Assembly: GCF_030064125.1 (NCBI RefSeq)
Contig: NZ_CP125957.1
Location: 2,604,001 to 2,668,000, forward strand
Direction: 5' to 3'
From: Pseudomonas sp. G2-4
GTDB taxonomy: Bacteria; Pseudomonadota; Gammaproteobacteria; Pseudomonadales; Pseudomonadaceae
Length of the DNA: 64,000 nt
Numbering within the stretch: position 1 is the stretch's first letter; each line of letters starts with the position of its first letter. A program made the translations under genes and the position numbers. The notes under the pieces were generated by a model that saw only the letters and a list, made by a program, of their open reading frames with translations, ran no database searches and had not been told where the DNA came from. This document shows positions 44,698 to 54,765 of this stretch, one piece after another.

Positions 44698-45603
44698 TCA
44701 AATGCCACGCCGTACTTTTCCGGGTGCTTGGCCATAGATCTCCTTGAATTTCTTGCTGAACGCCGCCTGGGACTGGTAGCCCACCTGCACTGCGATGTCG
44801 CTCAGGCCCAGGTGTGAATGGCTCAGCAGACCGAACGCCAGCTCCATGCGTACGTGCGTCAACAACACCCACGGCGATACCCCGGCCACTCGAACGAATG
44901 CCCGCATGAAGGAGGCGCGCGACATACTGGCGGCCTCGGCCAGACTTTGAATCGTCCATTCGTGCGCAGGGTCCGCCAACATCGCCTGCCAGGCTCGGCC
45001 CAAGCGTTTATCGCCCAGCAGGGCCAACGAGCCGCTGTCCTGGCCATGGGTTGCCAGGTGAGCGCGCAAGATCAGGGTGAACAGCGCCTGGGAAAGCGCG
45101 TCGAGCAAAAACCGAGCGCCGATTTTGTCCTCGTCCGCTTCCCCTCGAATGACCTCCACCAACGCCGGTAGCGGCCCATTGGCCGGCAAGGCGCCGCTGG
45201 GAATCACCAGGTATTCGGGCAGCGACGCAAACAACAGGGAGGCGCGGTTGAAGTGAAAGCCACCGCAAAGCATGTCCAGTTCCGGACTGGCGCCGCCAAT
45301 GCGATGGATCGGCAACGGGTTTCCAGGGATTACGTCTGGTGTGGTCGGCGCTAGCGTTTTTCCAGGGCTGTGCATCAGGTGCCGGGCGCCACGCGGCAAG
45401 ACCAAAATGTCACCTGCACGCATGGGCAAACGCTGCCCGTCGGCAAACTCTACCCGGCATTCCCCCGCCAAGACGATGTGATAGGGCGCCTTGCCCAACA
45501 CTTGTTGCTCATGATCCACAGCCCAGTCGCCCTGGAACTGACAACGCAGGTCCAGGCTGCCACGCACGTTGGCCAGGCTGATGAGTTTATCGATCGCATT
45601 CAT
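44698..45603 (-). CDS. AraC-family regulator with cupin sensor
   Basis: A 301-residue regulator. The N-terminal cupin_6-type domain (about 10-180) includes MRAGDILVLPRGARHLMHS. The C-terminal double helix-turn-helix (about 205-300) contains WTIQSLAEAASMSRASFMRAFVRVAGVSPW and LSDIAVQVGYQSQAAFSKKFKEIYGQAPGKVRR. The ATG at 45603 gives the normal N-terminus; longer starts lack family similarity. It is divergent from the carboxymuconolactone-decarboxylase-like gene and probably controls it. Confidence 0.88.
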   Translation of the reverse strand: MNAIDKLISLANVRGSLDLRCQFQGDWAVDHEQQVLGKAPYHIVLAGECRVEFADGQRLPMRAGDILVLPRGARHLMHSPGKTLAPTTPDVIPGNPLPIHRIGGASPELDMLCGGFHFNRASLLFASLPEYLVIPSGALPANGPLPALVEVIRGEADEDKIGARFLLDALSQALFTLILRAHLATHGQDSGSLALLGDKRLGRAWQAMLADPAHEWTIQSLAEAASMSRASFMRAFVRVAGVSPWVLLTHVRMELAFGLLSHSHLGLSDIAVQVGYQSQAAFSKKFKEIYGQAPGKVRRGI

Positions 45604-45713
45604 TTGAGCGTTTCGCAAAAAAAACTGAGTGGATTGAACAAACCCGAGCGGCGCCAGGGTGAAAAACTGAGTGCGTCGAAACAGTACACCCAACCCACTC
45701 AGGAGTTAATGCC

Positions 45714-46061
45714 ATGTTCCATAACTGGTCCGAATTATTGCCCACCATCCAGAAAGCCTTTGGCGCACTGGGCAAGAGCAACCCCAAGATGGTCAAGGCC
45801 TACATGGCTCTTGGTGACGCCGCCAGCGAAAACAATGTGCTCGACGCCAAGACGCGCGAGTTGATCTCCATTGCCATCGCCGTCACCACCCGCTGCGACG
45901 GTTGCATCGCCGCGCACACGGACTCGGCGATCAAGGCAGGCGCAAGCCGCGAGGAAGTGGCCGCAGCCCTGGCCACCGCGATCTCGCTGAATGCGGGGGC
46001 GGCATACATCTACTCGCTGCGTTCCCTTGAGGCCTATGACGCGTTGAAAAAGCCGGCGTGA
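45714..46061 (+). CDS. Carboxymuconolactone decarboxylase/AhpD-family protein
   Basis: A 115-residue all-helical protein with the redox motif C-D-G-C-I-A-A-H (about 62-69), the AhpD/CMD pattern. The family includes peroxide-handling thiol enzymes, and the CxxC favours a redox role rather than a decarboxylase. AGGAG precedes the ATG. It is divergent from an AraC regulator, a frequent pairing for this family. Confidence 0.88.
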   Translation: MFHNWSELLPTIQKAFGALGKSNPKMVKAYMALGDAASENNVLDAKTRELISIAIAVTTRCDGCIAAHTDSAIKAGASREEVAAALATAISLNAGAAYIYSLRSLEAYDALKKPA

Positions 46062-46194
46062 TTGCACGCTGCTTCAGGTCCGGGCACTGCAACGTGCCCG
46101 GGCGCTGAGGACCGGGTTGTGCTAAAACTCTTGATCGGTCGATGCCAGCTGGCTGGCCGCCAACTCGTCTAGAAGCACTTTTAAGGGACTGATC

Positions 46195-46638
46195 ATGAGC
46201 CTCCACGGCCAGTACGATTCGCAGAATATCTTTGCGCTGATCCTTCGGGGTGAAGCGCCTTCCTACAAGATCTATGAAGACGCCGATGTCATGGCCTTCC
46301 TGGATCTTTTTCCTCAATCTCGTGGCCACGTCCTCGTGATACCCAAGGCGGGCGAGGCTCGAAACATCCTGGATGTCGAACCCGCTACCCTCGGGGCGAT
46401 GATGTCTGCCGTGCAGCGGCTCACGCGCGTCATCGTGGATGAGTTGAAACCGGACGGCGTACAGGTCGCCCAGTTCAATGGCGCTGTGGCCGGGCAAACG
46501 GTCTACCACCTTCATGTGCACATCATCCCTCGCTGGGAGGGTGAAGCGCCTGGCGAACACGGGAGAGGGAAGGCCGATCCTGAAGAGCTCGCAATGCTGC
46601 AGACGCGTTTGATTGAGCGCATCCGCGCTAGCGATTGA
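46195..46638 (+). CDS. HIT-family nucleotide hydrolase
   Basis: A 147-residue HIT protein. It begins [41 protein letters not shown] and carries the catalytic triad motif H-L-H-V-H-I-I. Members hydrolyse AMP-type nucleotides such as adenosine phosphoramidate. It overlaps the convergent aer-like gene by eleven bases at the 3' ends. Confidence 0.92.
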   Translation: MSLHGQYDSQNIFALILRGEAPSYKIYEDADVMAFLDLFPQSRGHVLVIPKAGEARNILDVEPATLGAMMSAVQRLTRVIVDELKPDGVQVAQFNGAVAGQTVYHLHVHIIPRWEGEAPGEHGRGKADPEELAMLQTRLIERIRASD

Positions 46639-48193
46639 ATCGCTCGACCAATGAGTATTGGGTGGATGCGGTCGCGGCCAGATCCTTGCTCAGTCCCGTG
46701 GACTTGTGCGCCTGTTCGGATGATTGATCGGCCAGTTGGGCGATGGTGGTGATGTTGCGGCTGATTTCCTCGGCGACGGCGGTCTGCTCTTCAGTGGCCG
46801 CCGCAATCTGGGTGGTCATATCGGTGATATGGGAGACCGCCTCGCTGATGCCCACCAAGGCTTTATCGGCCTCAAGCACCCAGCCCACGCCTTCTTCAGC
46901 CTGGCGATAGCCATTCTCCATACTTTCCACGGCGTTGTTGGATGAGCCCTGGAGTTTGGTAATCAGCGCATGAATCTGAGTGGTGGATTCAGAGGTGCGC
47001 TGTGCCAGTTGACGAACTTCATCGGCGACTACCGCGAATCCTCGACCCATGTCGCCGGCGCGGGCGGCTTCAATGGCGGCATTAAGTGCTAGCAAATTGG
47101 TCTGGTCAGCGATGCCTCGGATCACATCGACAACGGTGCCGATTTCGTTACTGTCCTTGGCCAGTTGCGCAACGGTCAAACCTGTCTCACCTACAACGGC
47201 CGAGAGACGCTCGATGGCTGCGCGAGTATCTCGTGCCACATCGCGGCCACGGGCTGTCAGCAGGTTGGCTTGCTGGGTGGCATCTGCCGTGCGTTGCACG
47301 TGGCTGGCAACCTCCTGGGTGGTCGCAGCCATTTGGTTGATGGCGGCGGATACCTGCTCGGTTTCCAAACGCTGGCAATCAAGACCTTTTGAGGTGTCTG
47401 TTGCCAACAAGTTGGATTGGCCGGCCAACGTGCTGAGTTGTTCGGCGGTGTCTTGCAGACGCGTCAGGCAGGTCTTCAGACGTGCGTTCTGGCTGACAAA
47501 GGCGGTTTCCAGACGGCCCTGGGGGCCGCGTTCATCGCTGTACATCTGTGCGATCAATGCATCAGACGTGGAGGCTTCGACCTGCTGCAATAAACGCAGT
47601 GTGCCTTGATTGCGCCAGCGCGAGCAGAGCAAACTGATCGACACGGTGACGGCGACGGTTGTTGCAATGGCCACCGGTACGCTCAACAGCAGTGCGCCGG
47701 TGATGCCGGTTAGCCCAGTCGCCAGGAATGGCAGACAGTCCAGTAACGCCGGTTGCCAACTGTGCCGGCGGGGAATGGCCGGTTTTCCCAGGCTCAAGCG
47801 TTTATAGAGGGATTCTGCCCGACGGATCTGGTCGGCCGTCGGTTTGACTCTGACCGACTCAAAACCCACCACCTGATTACCTTCGAATACAGGCGTGACG
47901 TAGGCGTTGACCCAATAATGATCACCGTTCCTGGAGCGGTTCTTGACGATACCCATCCAGGGCTGGCCTTGTTTAAGTGCGCTCCACATGTGGGCAAAAA
48001 CAGCGGGGGGCACGTCAGGATGACGAACGATGTTCTGGGGGGCGCCAATCAGGTCGGCTTTATCGAAACCACTGATTTCGACAAAGGCGTCATTGCAATA
48101 GGTGATCACCCCGCTAATAGTTGTCGTGGAGATGAGTTTCTGTTGCGGCGCAAGTGAAATCTCACGCTGGGTGACGGGTTGATTATTTCTCAT
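46628..48193 (-). CDS. aer: Aer-like aerotaxis receptor
   Basis: A 521-residue receptor, the size of P. aeruginosa Aer. The N-terminal PAS (about 10-125) has [21 protein letters not shown] and [13 protein letters not shown], the FAD-binding Aer pattern. Two membrane helices follow at about 155-195, then an MCP domain with [38 protein letters not shown]. There is no periplasmic domain, as expected for Aer. It senses redox state of the electron chain and signals to CheA. The ATG at 48193 is preferred over one 11 codons upstream; GGAA is nearby. A FliA-like promoter lies upstream. Confidence 0.87.
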   Translation of the reverse strand: MRNNQPVTQREISLAPQQKLISTTTISGVITYCNDAFVEISGFDKADLIGAPQNIVRHPDVPPAVFAHMWSALKQGQPWMGIVKNRSRNGDHYWVNAYVTPVFEGNQVVGFESVRVKPTADQIRRAESLYKRLSLGKPAIPRRHSWQPALLDCLPFLATGLTGITGALLLSVPVAIATTVAVTVSISLLCSRWRNQGTLRLLQQVEASTSDALIAQMYSDERGPQGRLETAFVSQNARLKTCLTRLQDTAEQLSTLAGQSNLLATDTSKGLDCQRLETEQVSAAINQMAATTQEVASHVQRTADATQQANLLTARGRDVARDTRAAIERLSAVVGETGLTVAQLAKDSNEIGTVVDVIRGIADQTNLLALNAAIEAARAGDMGRGFAVVADEVRQLAQRTSESTTQIHALITKLQGSSNNAVESMENGYRQAEEGVGWVLEADKALVGISEAVSHITDMTTQIAAATEEQTAVAEEISRNITTIAQLADQSSEQAHKSTGLSKDLAATASTQYSLVERFNR

Positions 48194-48554
48194 TTCGATG
48201 GCTTCCAATGTCCAATAGGAAGCCATCGGCCGCGCAAGCTAAAAGTTAAGGCGTTACTCATGGGAACGCCTGAATAGCAATGGATTGAAAGTGATGCCAA
48301 GAACTTCAGTGATCATGGCGCCGAGCCAGTACCTGAGTTGTTTACTGCTTGGAACTTTCGTGCAGTTAGAAAGGCACGGATAACTTGCTACTGTCCCGCC
48401 CAGAGACTGTTCAGGTTTTTAAAATTCCATTGCCCATTCAGCTCGCGGCTGATGATCCGATCGGTGTTTTTCTATCGCTCAAGTTGTGAATCGCCGAATC
48501 GGAAATACGTTTCAGAAGGGAGCATGACCCTCCATGGTTGGGTCGTGTATGGCA
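48194..48554. other. Gap between the two leftward chemoreceptor genes
   Basis: Of 361 bases, the part next to aer holds its FliA-like promoter (48223-48249). The rest shows no gene and no recognised repeat. Confidence 0.5.
48223..48249 (-). promoter_or_regulatory. FliA-like promoter of the aer gene
   Basis: On the minus strand TTAAC, a 14-base spacer and GCCGATGG fit the FliA pattern, with a full GCCGAT core but a weaker -35. It lies 30 bases upstream of the ATG at 48193. Confidence 0.5.
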
Positions 48555-50198
48555 TCAAACCTGGAAGTGCCCGACTTGTTGTTGCAGCGTTCCCCCGAGA
48601 CGTGCGAGCTCAACACTCGAGGCCGCAGTCTGCTCGGTCGATGCCGCCGATTCATCGGCAACCTCTCTGACTCGTGTGATGCTCCGACTGATTTCTTCGG
48701 CTACCGCGCTCTGTTCTTCGGTGGCGGTTGCGATTTGCTGCATCATTTGCTGGATCGCAGCGATCATGCGGGAAATGTCCATGACTGCGGACCCGGTGTC
48801 ATCAACCCCAGCAACCGTCCGTTCGGTCAGGTCGCTGCACAGCTGCATGCTTGTCGCGGCCTCATCTACGATGCGTTGCAGCCCTTCAATGAGGGATTGA
48901 ATCTCTACCGTCGCATCCTGGGTACGGCGTGCCAGCAAGCGAACTTCATCGGCCACTACGGCGAAGCCACGACCGGCGTCACCCGCGCGAGCCGCTTCGA
49001 TCGCCGCATTGAGTGCCAGCAGATTGGTCTGGTCTGCTACCGATTTTATGACATCCAGCACACCGCCGATTTGCTCGGTTTCGAGTTTCAGGCGAGACAT
49101 GGCGTCGTTTGACCCTGCGACTTCCGTGGCGAGATGTTTGATTTGGCTGATAGCCTGGCGAGCCTTTGCCTCACCGGCTTGGGCTTGCTGATCGGCGCGA
49201 AGTGCAGCGCTGGCCACCTGTTCGGAATTTCGAGCCACCTCCTGGACCGTCGCGGCCATTTCGTGGACGGCGGTCGCCACCTGATCGACCTCCTGGTTTT
49301 GAATCACGACGCCATGGCTGGCCTGTTCAGTTGCGCTGGATAGTTCAGCCGCCGCCCCGGAAATGGTTTCAGCCGAGGTGCGCACTTGGCCGATCAGCTT
49401 GCCAAGGCCCAGTTGCATTTCGCCCAGGGAGGCCATGACACTTCCTTTCGGGGCCAGTTTTGCCCCTGGGAGATTGCGCATGTCACCGCAGGCAACACGC
49501 TGCGCTGCGGCGGACAGGTCAAATGGTTCTGCGCCCAAGGTACGCAGCAGGCTTCTCACGATGGCAATGCCGAGTCCGAGGGCAAGCAACAATGCGCCCA
49601 GGCTGACCGCGATCATCAGGTTGCGTTGGCTTTCGTACTCATTATGGCCGCTGATCACGGCCTCATTGGCCGCGTCCCTGCTGTGCTGCATGTAAGCCTG
49701 GCCCGCCGTCAGGAGTTGCCGTAGCAACGGAATGCAATCGCGGTTGATTCGCACAATAGCTTCTTCCCGCTGACCGGTTGCCGCGCGCTCCACAATTTCC
49801 AGTGCAACCGGGCCGTAGAGAGCCTCGATGCGGTCGATATCAGCCAGCAACTGTTTTTCTGTTCGTGATTGCGCCTCGGGTACCGCGCCGAGCGCATTTT
49901 TCAAATCCTGAAGGCGCGCCTTGACGTCCTGGTGTGCTTCAAGGACCGCCGCATGTTCCAGCTTCAGATCGGCCTCGGAAGAAACCAACACCATATTGCG
50001 CGCCGCGACGGCACGTCGCTGTGCGGCGATGAGCAGTCCAGATGCCAGTTCTTCGCGGGCATTCACACCGCCAACGTACAGTGAAAAGGCATCGTTGAAT
50101 TTGGCCAGCGCCACCATCGCGAGGACGCTGACGAGTAGCACCAGGGAAGTCAGGGCAGCGAAGCTCATGCCGAGCTTCATTTTTACGGATAGGTTCAT
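48555..50198 (-). CDS. Methyl-accepting chemotaxis protein with four-helix-bundle sensor
   Basis: A 547-residue transmembrane chemoreceptor. TM1 is at about 10-32, followed by a periplasmic four-helix-bundle (4HB_MCP-like) region 33-190, TM2 at about 192-213, a HAMP-like linker and a signalling domain with [38 protein letters not shown]. The ligand cannot be read from the sensor. Its upstream region holds three TTGTACAA palindromes. It does not show a FliA promoter. Confidence 0.9.
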   Translation of the reverse strand: MNLSVKMKLGMSFAALTSLVLLVSVLAMVALAKFNDAFSLYVGGVNAREELASGLLIAAQRRAVAARNMVLVSSEADLKLEHAAVLEAHQDVKARLQDLKNALGAVPEAQSRTEKQLLADIDRIEALYGPVALEIVERAATGQREEAIVRINRDCIPLLRQLLTAGQAYMQHSRDAANEAVISGHNEYESQRNLMIAVSLGALLLALGLGIAIVRSLLRTLGAEPFDLSAAAQRVACGDMRNLPGAKLAPKGSVMASLGEMQLGLGKLIGQVRTSAETISGAAAELSSATEQASHGVVIQNQEVDQVATAVHEMAATVQEVARNSEQVASAALRADQQAQAGEAKARQAISQIKHLATEVAGSNDAMSRLKLETEQIGGVLDVIKSVADQTNLLALNAAIEAARAGDAGRGFAVVADEVRLLARRTQDATVEIQSLIEGLQRIVDEAATSMQLCSDLTERTVAGVDDTGSAVMDISRMIAAIQQMMQQIATATEEQSAVAEEISRSITRVREVADESAASTEQTAASSVELARLGGTLQQQVGHFQV

Positions 50199-50275
50199 GG
50201 GCAGGTCGCTCGTTGAGGCGGAACACCGAAGGTGGCCGTGCGTTCATTTGTATGGCATTAGGCTAGCACTTAATA

Positions 50276-50314
50276 TTGTACAAAGGTCTAATTTTTGTAC
50301 AAGTATTTGTACAA
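50276..50314. promoter_or_regulatory. Three TTGTACAA palindromes (candidate operator)
   Basis: Identical 8-base palindromes TTGTACAA occur at 50276-50283, 50295-50302 and 50307-50314, spaced 19 and 12 bases apart. They lie in A+T-rich sequence about 80-115 bases upstream of the leftward MCP gene and about 110 bases upstream of the rightward DUF488 gene. The binding protein is not identified. Confidence 0.5.
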
Positions 50315-50423
50315 GAATTTCTTGGCCCGTGAAGCCATCACCATGAGGCTGGGCAGCGAACTAATGCTTCAGGCAGGTGATCCCAAACGCACATACCTGA
50401 AATAAATGCGCGGACCTTCATCC

Positions 50424-50981
50424 ATGGAAAATGCCTGTATTTACACGATCGGCCATTCGACCAGGACCCTCGACGCATTCGTCGAGACAGTCAAAGGTTT
50501 TGAAATCGAGACGATTGTCGATGTCAGGACGGTGCCGCGATCCCGGACAAACCCCCAATACAACCTGGACACGCTACCGGCGCAATTGGCCGAATGGGGG
50601 CTGCGGCATGTGCCGATTCCAGAGCTGGGTGGGTTGCGCAAAAAATCCAAGACCGTTGCGGATGAGGTCAATTCGTACTGGCAGAACCGCAGCTTTCATA
50701 ACTACGCCGACTATGCGCTCTCGAAGGCGTTTGAAGCGGGGCTGGAGCGACTCGTTGAGTTAAGCCAAACCCAACGCTGCGTGCTCATGTGTGCTGAGGC
50801 GGTCTGGTGGCGCTGCCATCGCCGGATCATTGCCGACTACCTGTTGCTTCGGGGCATTGAAGTCATTCATATCATGGACAAAGGCAAAGCGAATAAAGCA
50901 GTCTTGAATCCCGCTGCGTGGGTCCGGGGGCTCACGCTCACTTACCCGGGCTCACGTGTTCAATCCAAACTCGATACCTGA
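50424..50981 (+). CDS. DUF488-family protein
   Basis: About 185 residues with the family pattern YTIGHSTRTLDAF at the start, VDVRTVPRSR near residue 35 and the cysteine motif L-M-C-A-E (about 128) followed by CHRRIIAD. The conserved Cys and Arg suggest a catalytic pocket, but no reaction is established for the family. An in-frame ATG at 50406 would add six residues; neither start has a clear ribosome binding site. Its 3' end overlaps the convergent small gene by 44 bases. Confidence 0.85.
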   Translation: MENACIYTIGHSTRTLDAFVETVKGFEIETIVDVRTVPRSRTNPQYNLDTLPAQLAEWGLRHVPIPELGGLRKKSKTVADEVNSYWQNRSFHNYADYALSKAFEAGLERLVELSQTQRCVLMCAEAVWWRCHRRIIADYLLLRGIEVIHIMDKGKANKAVLNPAAWVRGLTLTYPGSRVQSKLDT

Positions 50982-51243
50982 TATGTCGATCAAACGAGTC
51001 TTCCGGGTTTTCGTAAGTTTCAAGTATTTCCAGGAACCCTGACTGCTCAAGGCTAGCCAAGTCCTCAAGGGTCCATTCAGCAGGGAAGTCGCTGGAGAAC
51101 TCCTTACCCAGGTGTTCAACCCAATGGTAAACCGGGAAGGGGAGGTAACCGAGCCACTCTGACTGATAGGTAATCTGGTCGGATTCGCTGCCAGTCACCA
51201 TGGCGTTGATCCTGTACTTAATCACTTTTTGGCATTCATTCAT
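50938..51243 (-). CDS. Conserved-looking hypothetical protein, 101 aa
   Basis: I do not recognise this protein. It is 101 residues, acidic and rich in aromatic residues (YLPFPVYHWVEHLG), with no signal peptide or membrane helix. Natural composition and a normal start (MNECQKVIKYRINAMV) favour a real gene, although its last 44 bases overlap DUF488 on the other strand. Confidence 0.5.
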   Translation of the reverse strand: MNECQKVIKYRINAMVTGSESDQITYQSEWLGYLPFPVYHWVEHLGKEFSSDFPAEWTLEDLASLEQSGFLEILETYENPEDSFDRHIRYRVWIEHVSPGK

Positions 51244-51277
51244 GGTGATTTCGATCTCGGTTCAGTGGCCGGTGTGC

Positions 51278-52189
51278 CTAAGCGCATTGGCTACGAAAGT
51301 CATCGGCGCTGATGAATTCAATGAGCGCTTTCAGGGCCGGTGGCACATGGCGTCGGCTGGAATAATAAAGAAAGAAACGGCTTGGCGGGGCTTTCCAATC
51401 CGTGAGTATTTCCCGGAGATGCCCGTTGCGGATAGCGTCGCGGGCCAGTTCCTCGTAGACATAGGCAATGCCGGCGCCGTCCTTCGCCGCCTGGATCATC
51501 AGTGCATCGTCTTCCAGGATGAGCGGGCCTGTGACGGATAAACGTATCGGCTGACCGTCTGCCTGATACTCCCAGGCGTACAGTTTGCCGCTGGGGAAAC
51601 GCCTGGCAATGCACGCATGGTCGAGCAAGTCGCGAGGTACATTCGCGACGCCCTTGGCGGCCAGATAGGTCTCGGCGGCCACGGTCACGAACGACTGAGG
51701 GGCGCCAACAGGGACGGCGATCATGTCGCCGGCCAGGCTTTCACCAAAGCGGACTCCCGCATCAAACCCGCCGTCCACGATATCGGCCAATCCATCATCG
51801 GTGACCAGATCCAACTGGATGCGGGGATACCTGGCCACGAAAGACGCGAGCATGTGTGCAAACACGATGCGCGCCGCTGGGCGCGCCACGTTGAGGCGAA
51901 GTTTGCCGGCGGGCACTTCCTGCATCGAGGTCAATTGCGCCAACGCATCGGCCACTTGGTGCAGGGACGGGGCCAGCGTGGCCAATAGCTGCTGGCCAGC
52001 TTCGGTTGGGGTCACGCTGCGAGTGGTTCGGTTCAGCAGCCTGACGCCCAGGCGTGCCTCCAACGCTCGCATCGCGTGACTCAGCGCGGACGCCGAGACG
52101 CCACGCTCGTCCGCGGCCTTGCGAAAGCTGCGATGGCGAGCGACGGCGGCAAACGCATCGAGTTCAGAAAGATCGGGGTGATGACTCAT
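51278..52189 (-). CDS. LysR-family regulator
   Basis: A 303-residue regulator. The helix-turn-helix is FAAVARHRSFRKAADERGVSASALSHAMRALE, typical of the subgroup that controls oxidoreductases. The effector domain includes DAGVRFGESLAGDMIAVPVG. It is divergent from the aldo/keto reductase 92 bases away, which it most likely regulates. Confidence 0.9.
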   Translation of the reverse strand: MSHHPDLSELDAFAAVARHRSFRKAADERGVSASALSHAMRALEARLGVRLLNRTTRSVTPTEAGQQLLATLAPSLHQVADALAQLTSMQEVPAGKLRLNVARPAARIVFAHMLASFVARYPRIQLDLVTDDGLADIVDGGFDAGVRFGESLAGDMIAVPVGAPQSFVTVAAETYLAAKGVANVPRDLLDHACIARRFPSGKLYAWEYQADGQPIRLSVTGPLILEDDALMIQAAKDGAGIAYVYEELARDAIRNGHLREILTDWKAPPSRFFLYYSSRRHVPPALKALIEFISADDFRSQCA

Positions 52190-52281
52190 GAGTATCGTTC
52201 AGTAGTTCAAGGAGGATTGCCTATCTTATCGGCAGGAGATCGCTCCCGGATACTGGCGTCATCATTCATGGAGAGGTCGCT

Positions 52282-53289
52282 ATGCAAGAGAATCGTCTTG
52301 GATCATCGGATTTGCTGATTTCGCCGATTGGCCTGGGGACATGGGCAATCGCCGGCACCGGTTGGGAATACAGTTGGGGCGCGCAGGATGACAAGGACAG
52401 CCTGGATGCACTGGAATATGCCGTCGAACGGGGGGTGAACTGGATCGACACCGCGGCGGTTTATGGCTTGGGCCATGCGGAACAACTGGTGGGGCAGTTG
52501 TTGCGTCGGGTGCCGGCTTCGCGGCGTCCTTTGGTGTTCACCAAGGGCAGTTTGGTCTGGGACCCGGTCACCCAGGCGATTTCCCACTCGCTGGCGCCCC
52601 AATCGTTGCTCGCCGAGGTCGACGCCAGTTTGCGCCGGCTTCAAGTCGAGACGATCGATCTGTATCAGATCCACTGGCCGGCGTTTCCTGCCGACGGCAG
52701 CAGTGAAGGCATTGAGTTGGCGCTTTCGGCGCTGGCAACCGCCCGCGCCCAAGGAAAAATCCGTGCGATCGGCGTCTCGAATTTCGACGTCGCTCAACTC
52801 CAGCGGGCCCAGGCGGTGACCGAGATCGTGTCGCTCCAGCCGCCGTACTCTGCGTTGATGCGCGATATCGAGAGGGATGTCCTGCCATTCTGCGAGCAGG
52901 CCGGGATGGGGGTTCTGGCCTATTCCACGCTTCAATCGGGATTGCTTTCCGGCAGCATGACCCGCGAGCGCATCTCGCAACTGCCTGAAGACGATTGGCG
53001 CAAGGCCCGAAGTGCCGACTTCCAGGAACCCCGTCTGAGTGCCAACCTGGCATTGGTCGAGGTCATGGCGCGTATTGGTGAAAGGCATGGGGTCAGTGCA
53101 GCGGCGGTCGCCATTGCCTGGGTACTTCGCAAACCGGTGGTGACCGGCGCCATCGTCGGGGCCCGCCGTCCCGCACAAGTGGACGGGTTGATCGCCGGTT
53201 CGCAGCTACGCCTCAGCGCTGAGGAAATCGACGAAATCCAACCGTTCCTGCCGTTGGGCATGGGCACCAATGTCCCGGGAGCGGCCTGA
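52282..53289 (+). CDS. Aldo/keto reductase
   Basis: A 335-residue TIM-barrel oxidoreductase. The catalytic tetrad is visible as W-I-D-T-A-A-V-Y-G (Asp, Tyr), VFTKGS (Lys) and YQIHWP (His). NADPH-binding residues are in VSNFD and IVGARRPAQV. It reduces aldehydes or ketones with NADPH; the natural substrate is unknown. A GAGAGG ribosome binding site precedes the ATG. Confidence 0.92.
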   Translation: MQENRLGSSDLLISPIGLGTWAIAGTGWEYSWGAQDDKDSLDALEYAVERGVNWIDTAAVYGLGHAEQLVGQLLRRVPASRRPLVFTKGSLVWDPVTQAISHSLAPQSLLAEVDASLRRLQVETIDLYQIHWPAFPADGSSEGIELALSALATARAQGKIRAIGVSNFDVAQLQRAQAVTEIVSLQPPYSALMRDIERDVLPFCEQAGMGVLAYSTLQSGLLSGSMTRERISQLPEDDWRKARSADFQEPRLSANLALVEVMARIGERHGVSAAAVAIAWVLRKPVVTGAIVGARRPAQVDGLIAGSQLRLSAEEIDEIQPFLPLGMGTNVPGAA

Positions 53290-53397
53290 CTCGGTGGAGT
53301 CCCCGAGCGGGCACCTGTCAGTGCTCGCTCAGAACGTGCCTAGCCGCGTTTGCTCAAGGCGGATGGCTGGATCGGGCCGCAAATTTCAGAGCGAGAT

Positions 53398-54765
53398 TTA
53401 GACGTGCCCGATCACTAACGTAGCGCGTGTTCCCGTCGGACTCCGATTTTCCAGCCTGACTTGCCCTCCCAGCCGATCGGCGATGGCTTTCACGATGGCC
53501 AGGCCCAATCCAGCGCCTTGATCATTGCCGCGGCTGTAGAAACGTTCGAGGAGCCGATTGGATTCGGACTCATCAATACCCGGGCCTTCGTCTTCGACCG
53601 ATAACTCATAGTGATTGCCGTTTTTTGCCAAGCGCACCGTAATCTGCCCCTGGACTGGAGAAAAATTGGCCGCATTGGTCACCAGGTTGTTCAAGGCAAT
53701 GTGGATATCGGCCGGATCAATCCTGGCCGGTTCGATGTCGTCGCTGACATCGAACACCAGTTCAAGCCCCTTGCTTAAAAGCCAGGGTGTCAGTTGAACC
53801 AGGCTTTCTCGGACGGTGGCTGCCAGATCAATGAGCGGGGGGATGTGCGTGCCTGTCTTTGGTTCGATCCGAGCCATGGTCAGCAGTTGATTGACCAGGC
53901 GGCTGGCACGATCAACGCCAGCGATCAGGTGTTCCAGTGATTCACGGCGTTCATGTTCGGTCCCGGCCTCCAGCAGGTTCTGCGCATGAACCCGCAGCAC
54001 GGCCAAGGGAGTCCGCAGCTCGTGGGCTGCATCAGCAATGAAGCGCCGTTCGCGCTCGAGTACGTCTTGGATTTGCGCCAGCATGCGGTTGAGTGCGGCC
54101 TGCATCGGTTCCAGTTCGCTGGGCAGGGGTGTCAGTTGTAGCGGCTCCAGGGAACCGCTGTGGCGCGCGCGCAGCGTGGCCGCCATGTCAGCCAATGGCT
54201 TGAGCCCCCAACCGATTGCCAACCAGACCATCGCCGCCAGGACCAGGCTGCCCAGGATGTTCGGCCACAGTGTATGGCGCACGATACGGTCGACCAGATC
54301 GGCCCGTACGTCATCCCGTTCACCGACCCAGATATTCAGGTCGTTCTGTTTGTCTTTGAGGACAAAGGCGCGCCAGTGACGGTTGTTCAAATCCACCACG
54401 TCACTGAAGCCGGGTTCGGTCGGTGGTGTGCGAAAGGAAGGGGCGCTGGCGGTATGCACCAGCACCTCGCCCTTGGCGTTCCACACCTGGAAGGCGATTT
54501 TGCTTTCGTAGGGATGGCCGTCGCTGTGGGGCGTCGCCTCGCCCAACGCTGTGTTGAACGCCCGGTACAGGTCGGCGTGTGCCTGGCTCGCCAACGGCAT
54601 GTGCATCACGCCTTGGAGCAAACGGGCATTTTGTGCCAGTTGCGCGTCGTAGACCTCGGCGATTTCATGATTGCTGTCGTGCAGGTTGAGCACGCTGATC
54701 ACCGCCAGCCCGGCGAGCATCAGGCCGATGATCAGGGTCAGTGTGCGACGGCGAATCGACGTCAT
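53398..54765 (-). CDS. Sensor histidine kinase (QseC/PmrB-like)
   Basis: A 455-residue kinase. TM1 is at about 9-28, a periplasmic sensor at 29-155, TM2 near 160-180 and a HAMP at 180-235. HisKA has the H-box FIADAAHELRTPLAVLRVHAQ. The ATPase shows NNLVTNAANFSP, DEGPGI and GAGLGLAIVKAI. It overlaps the regulator gene by four bases and is the last gene of a seven-gene operon. Its linkage to metabolic genes suggests that it senses the substrate or product of that pathway. Confidence 0.9.
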   Translation of the reverse strand: MTSIRRRTLTLIIGLMLAGLAVISVLNLHDSNHEIAEVYDAQLAQNARLLQGVMHMPLASQAHADLYRAFNTALGEATPHSDGHPYESKIAFQVWNAKGEVLVHTASAPSFRTPPTEPGFSDVVDLNNRHWRAFVLKDKQNDLNIWVGERDDVRADLVDRIVRHTLWPNILGSLVLAAMVWLAIGWGLKPLADMAATLRARHSGSLEPLQLTPLPSELEPMQAALNRMLAQIQDVLERERRFIADAAHELRTPLAVLRVHAQNLLEAGTEHERRESLEHLIAGVDRASRLVNQLLTMARIEPKTGTHIPPLIDLAATVRESLVQLTPWLLSKGLELVFDVSDDIEPARIDPADIHIALNNLVTNAANFSPVQGQITVRLAKNGNHYELSVEDEGPGIDESESNRLLERFYSRGNDQGAGLGLAIVKAIADRLGGQVRLENRSPTGTRATLVIGHV

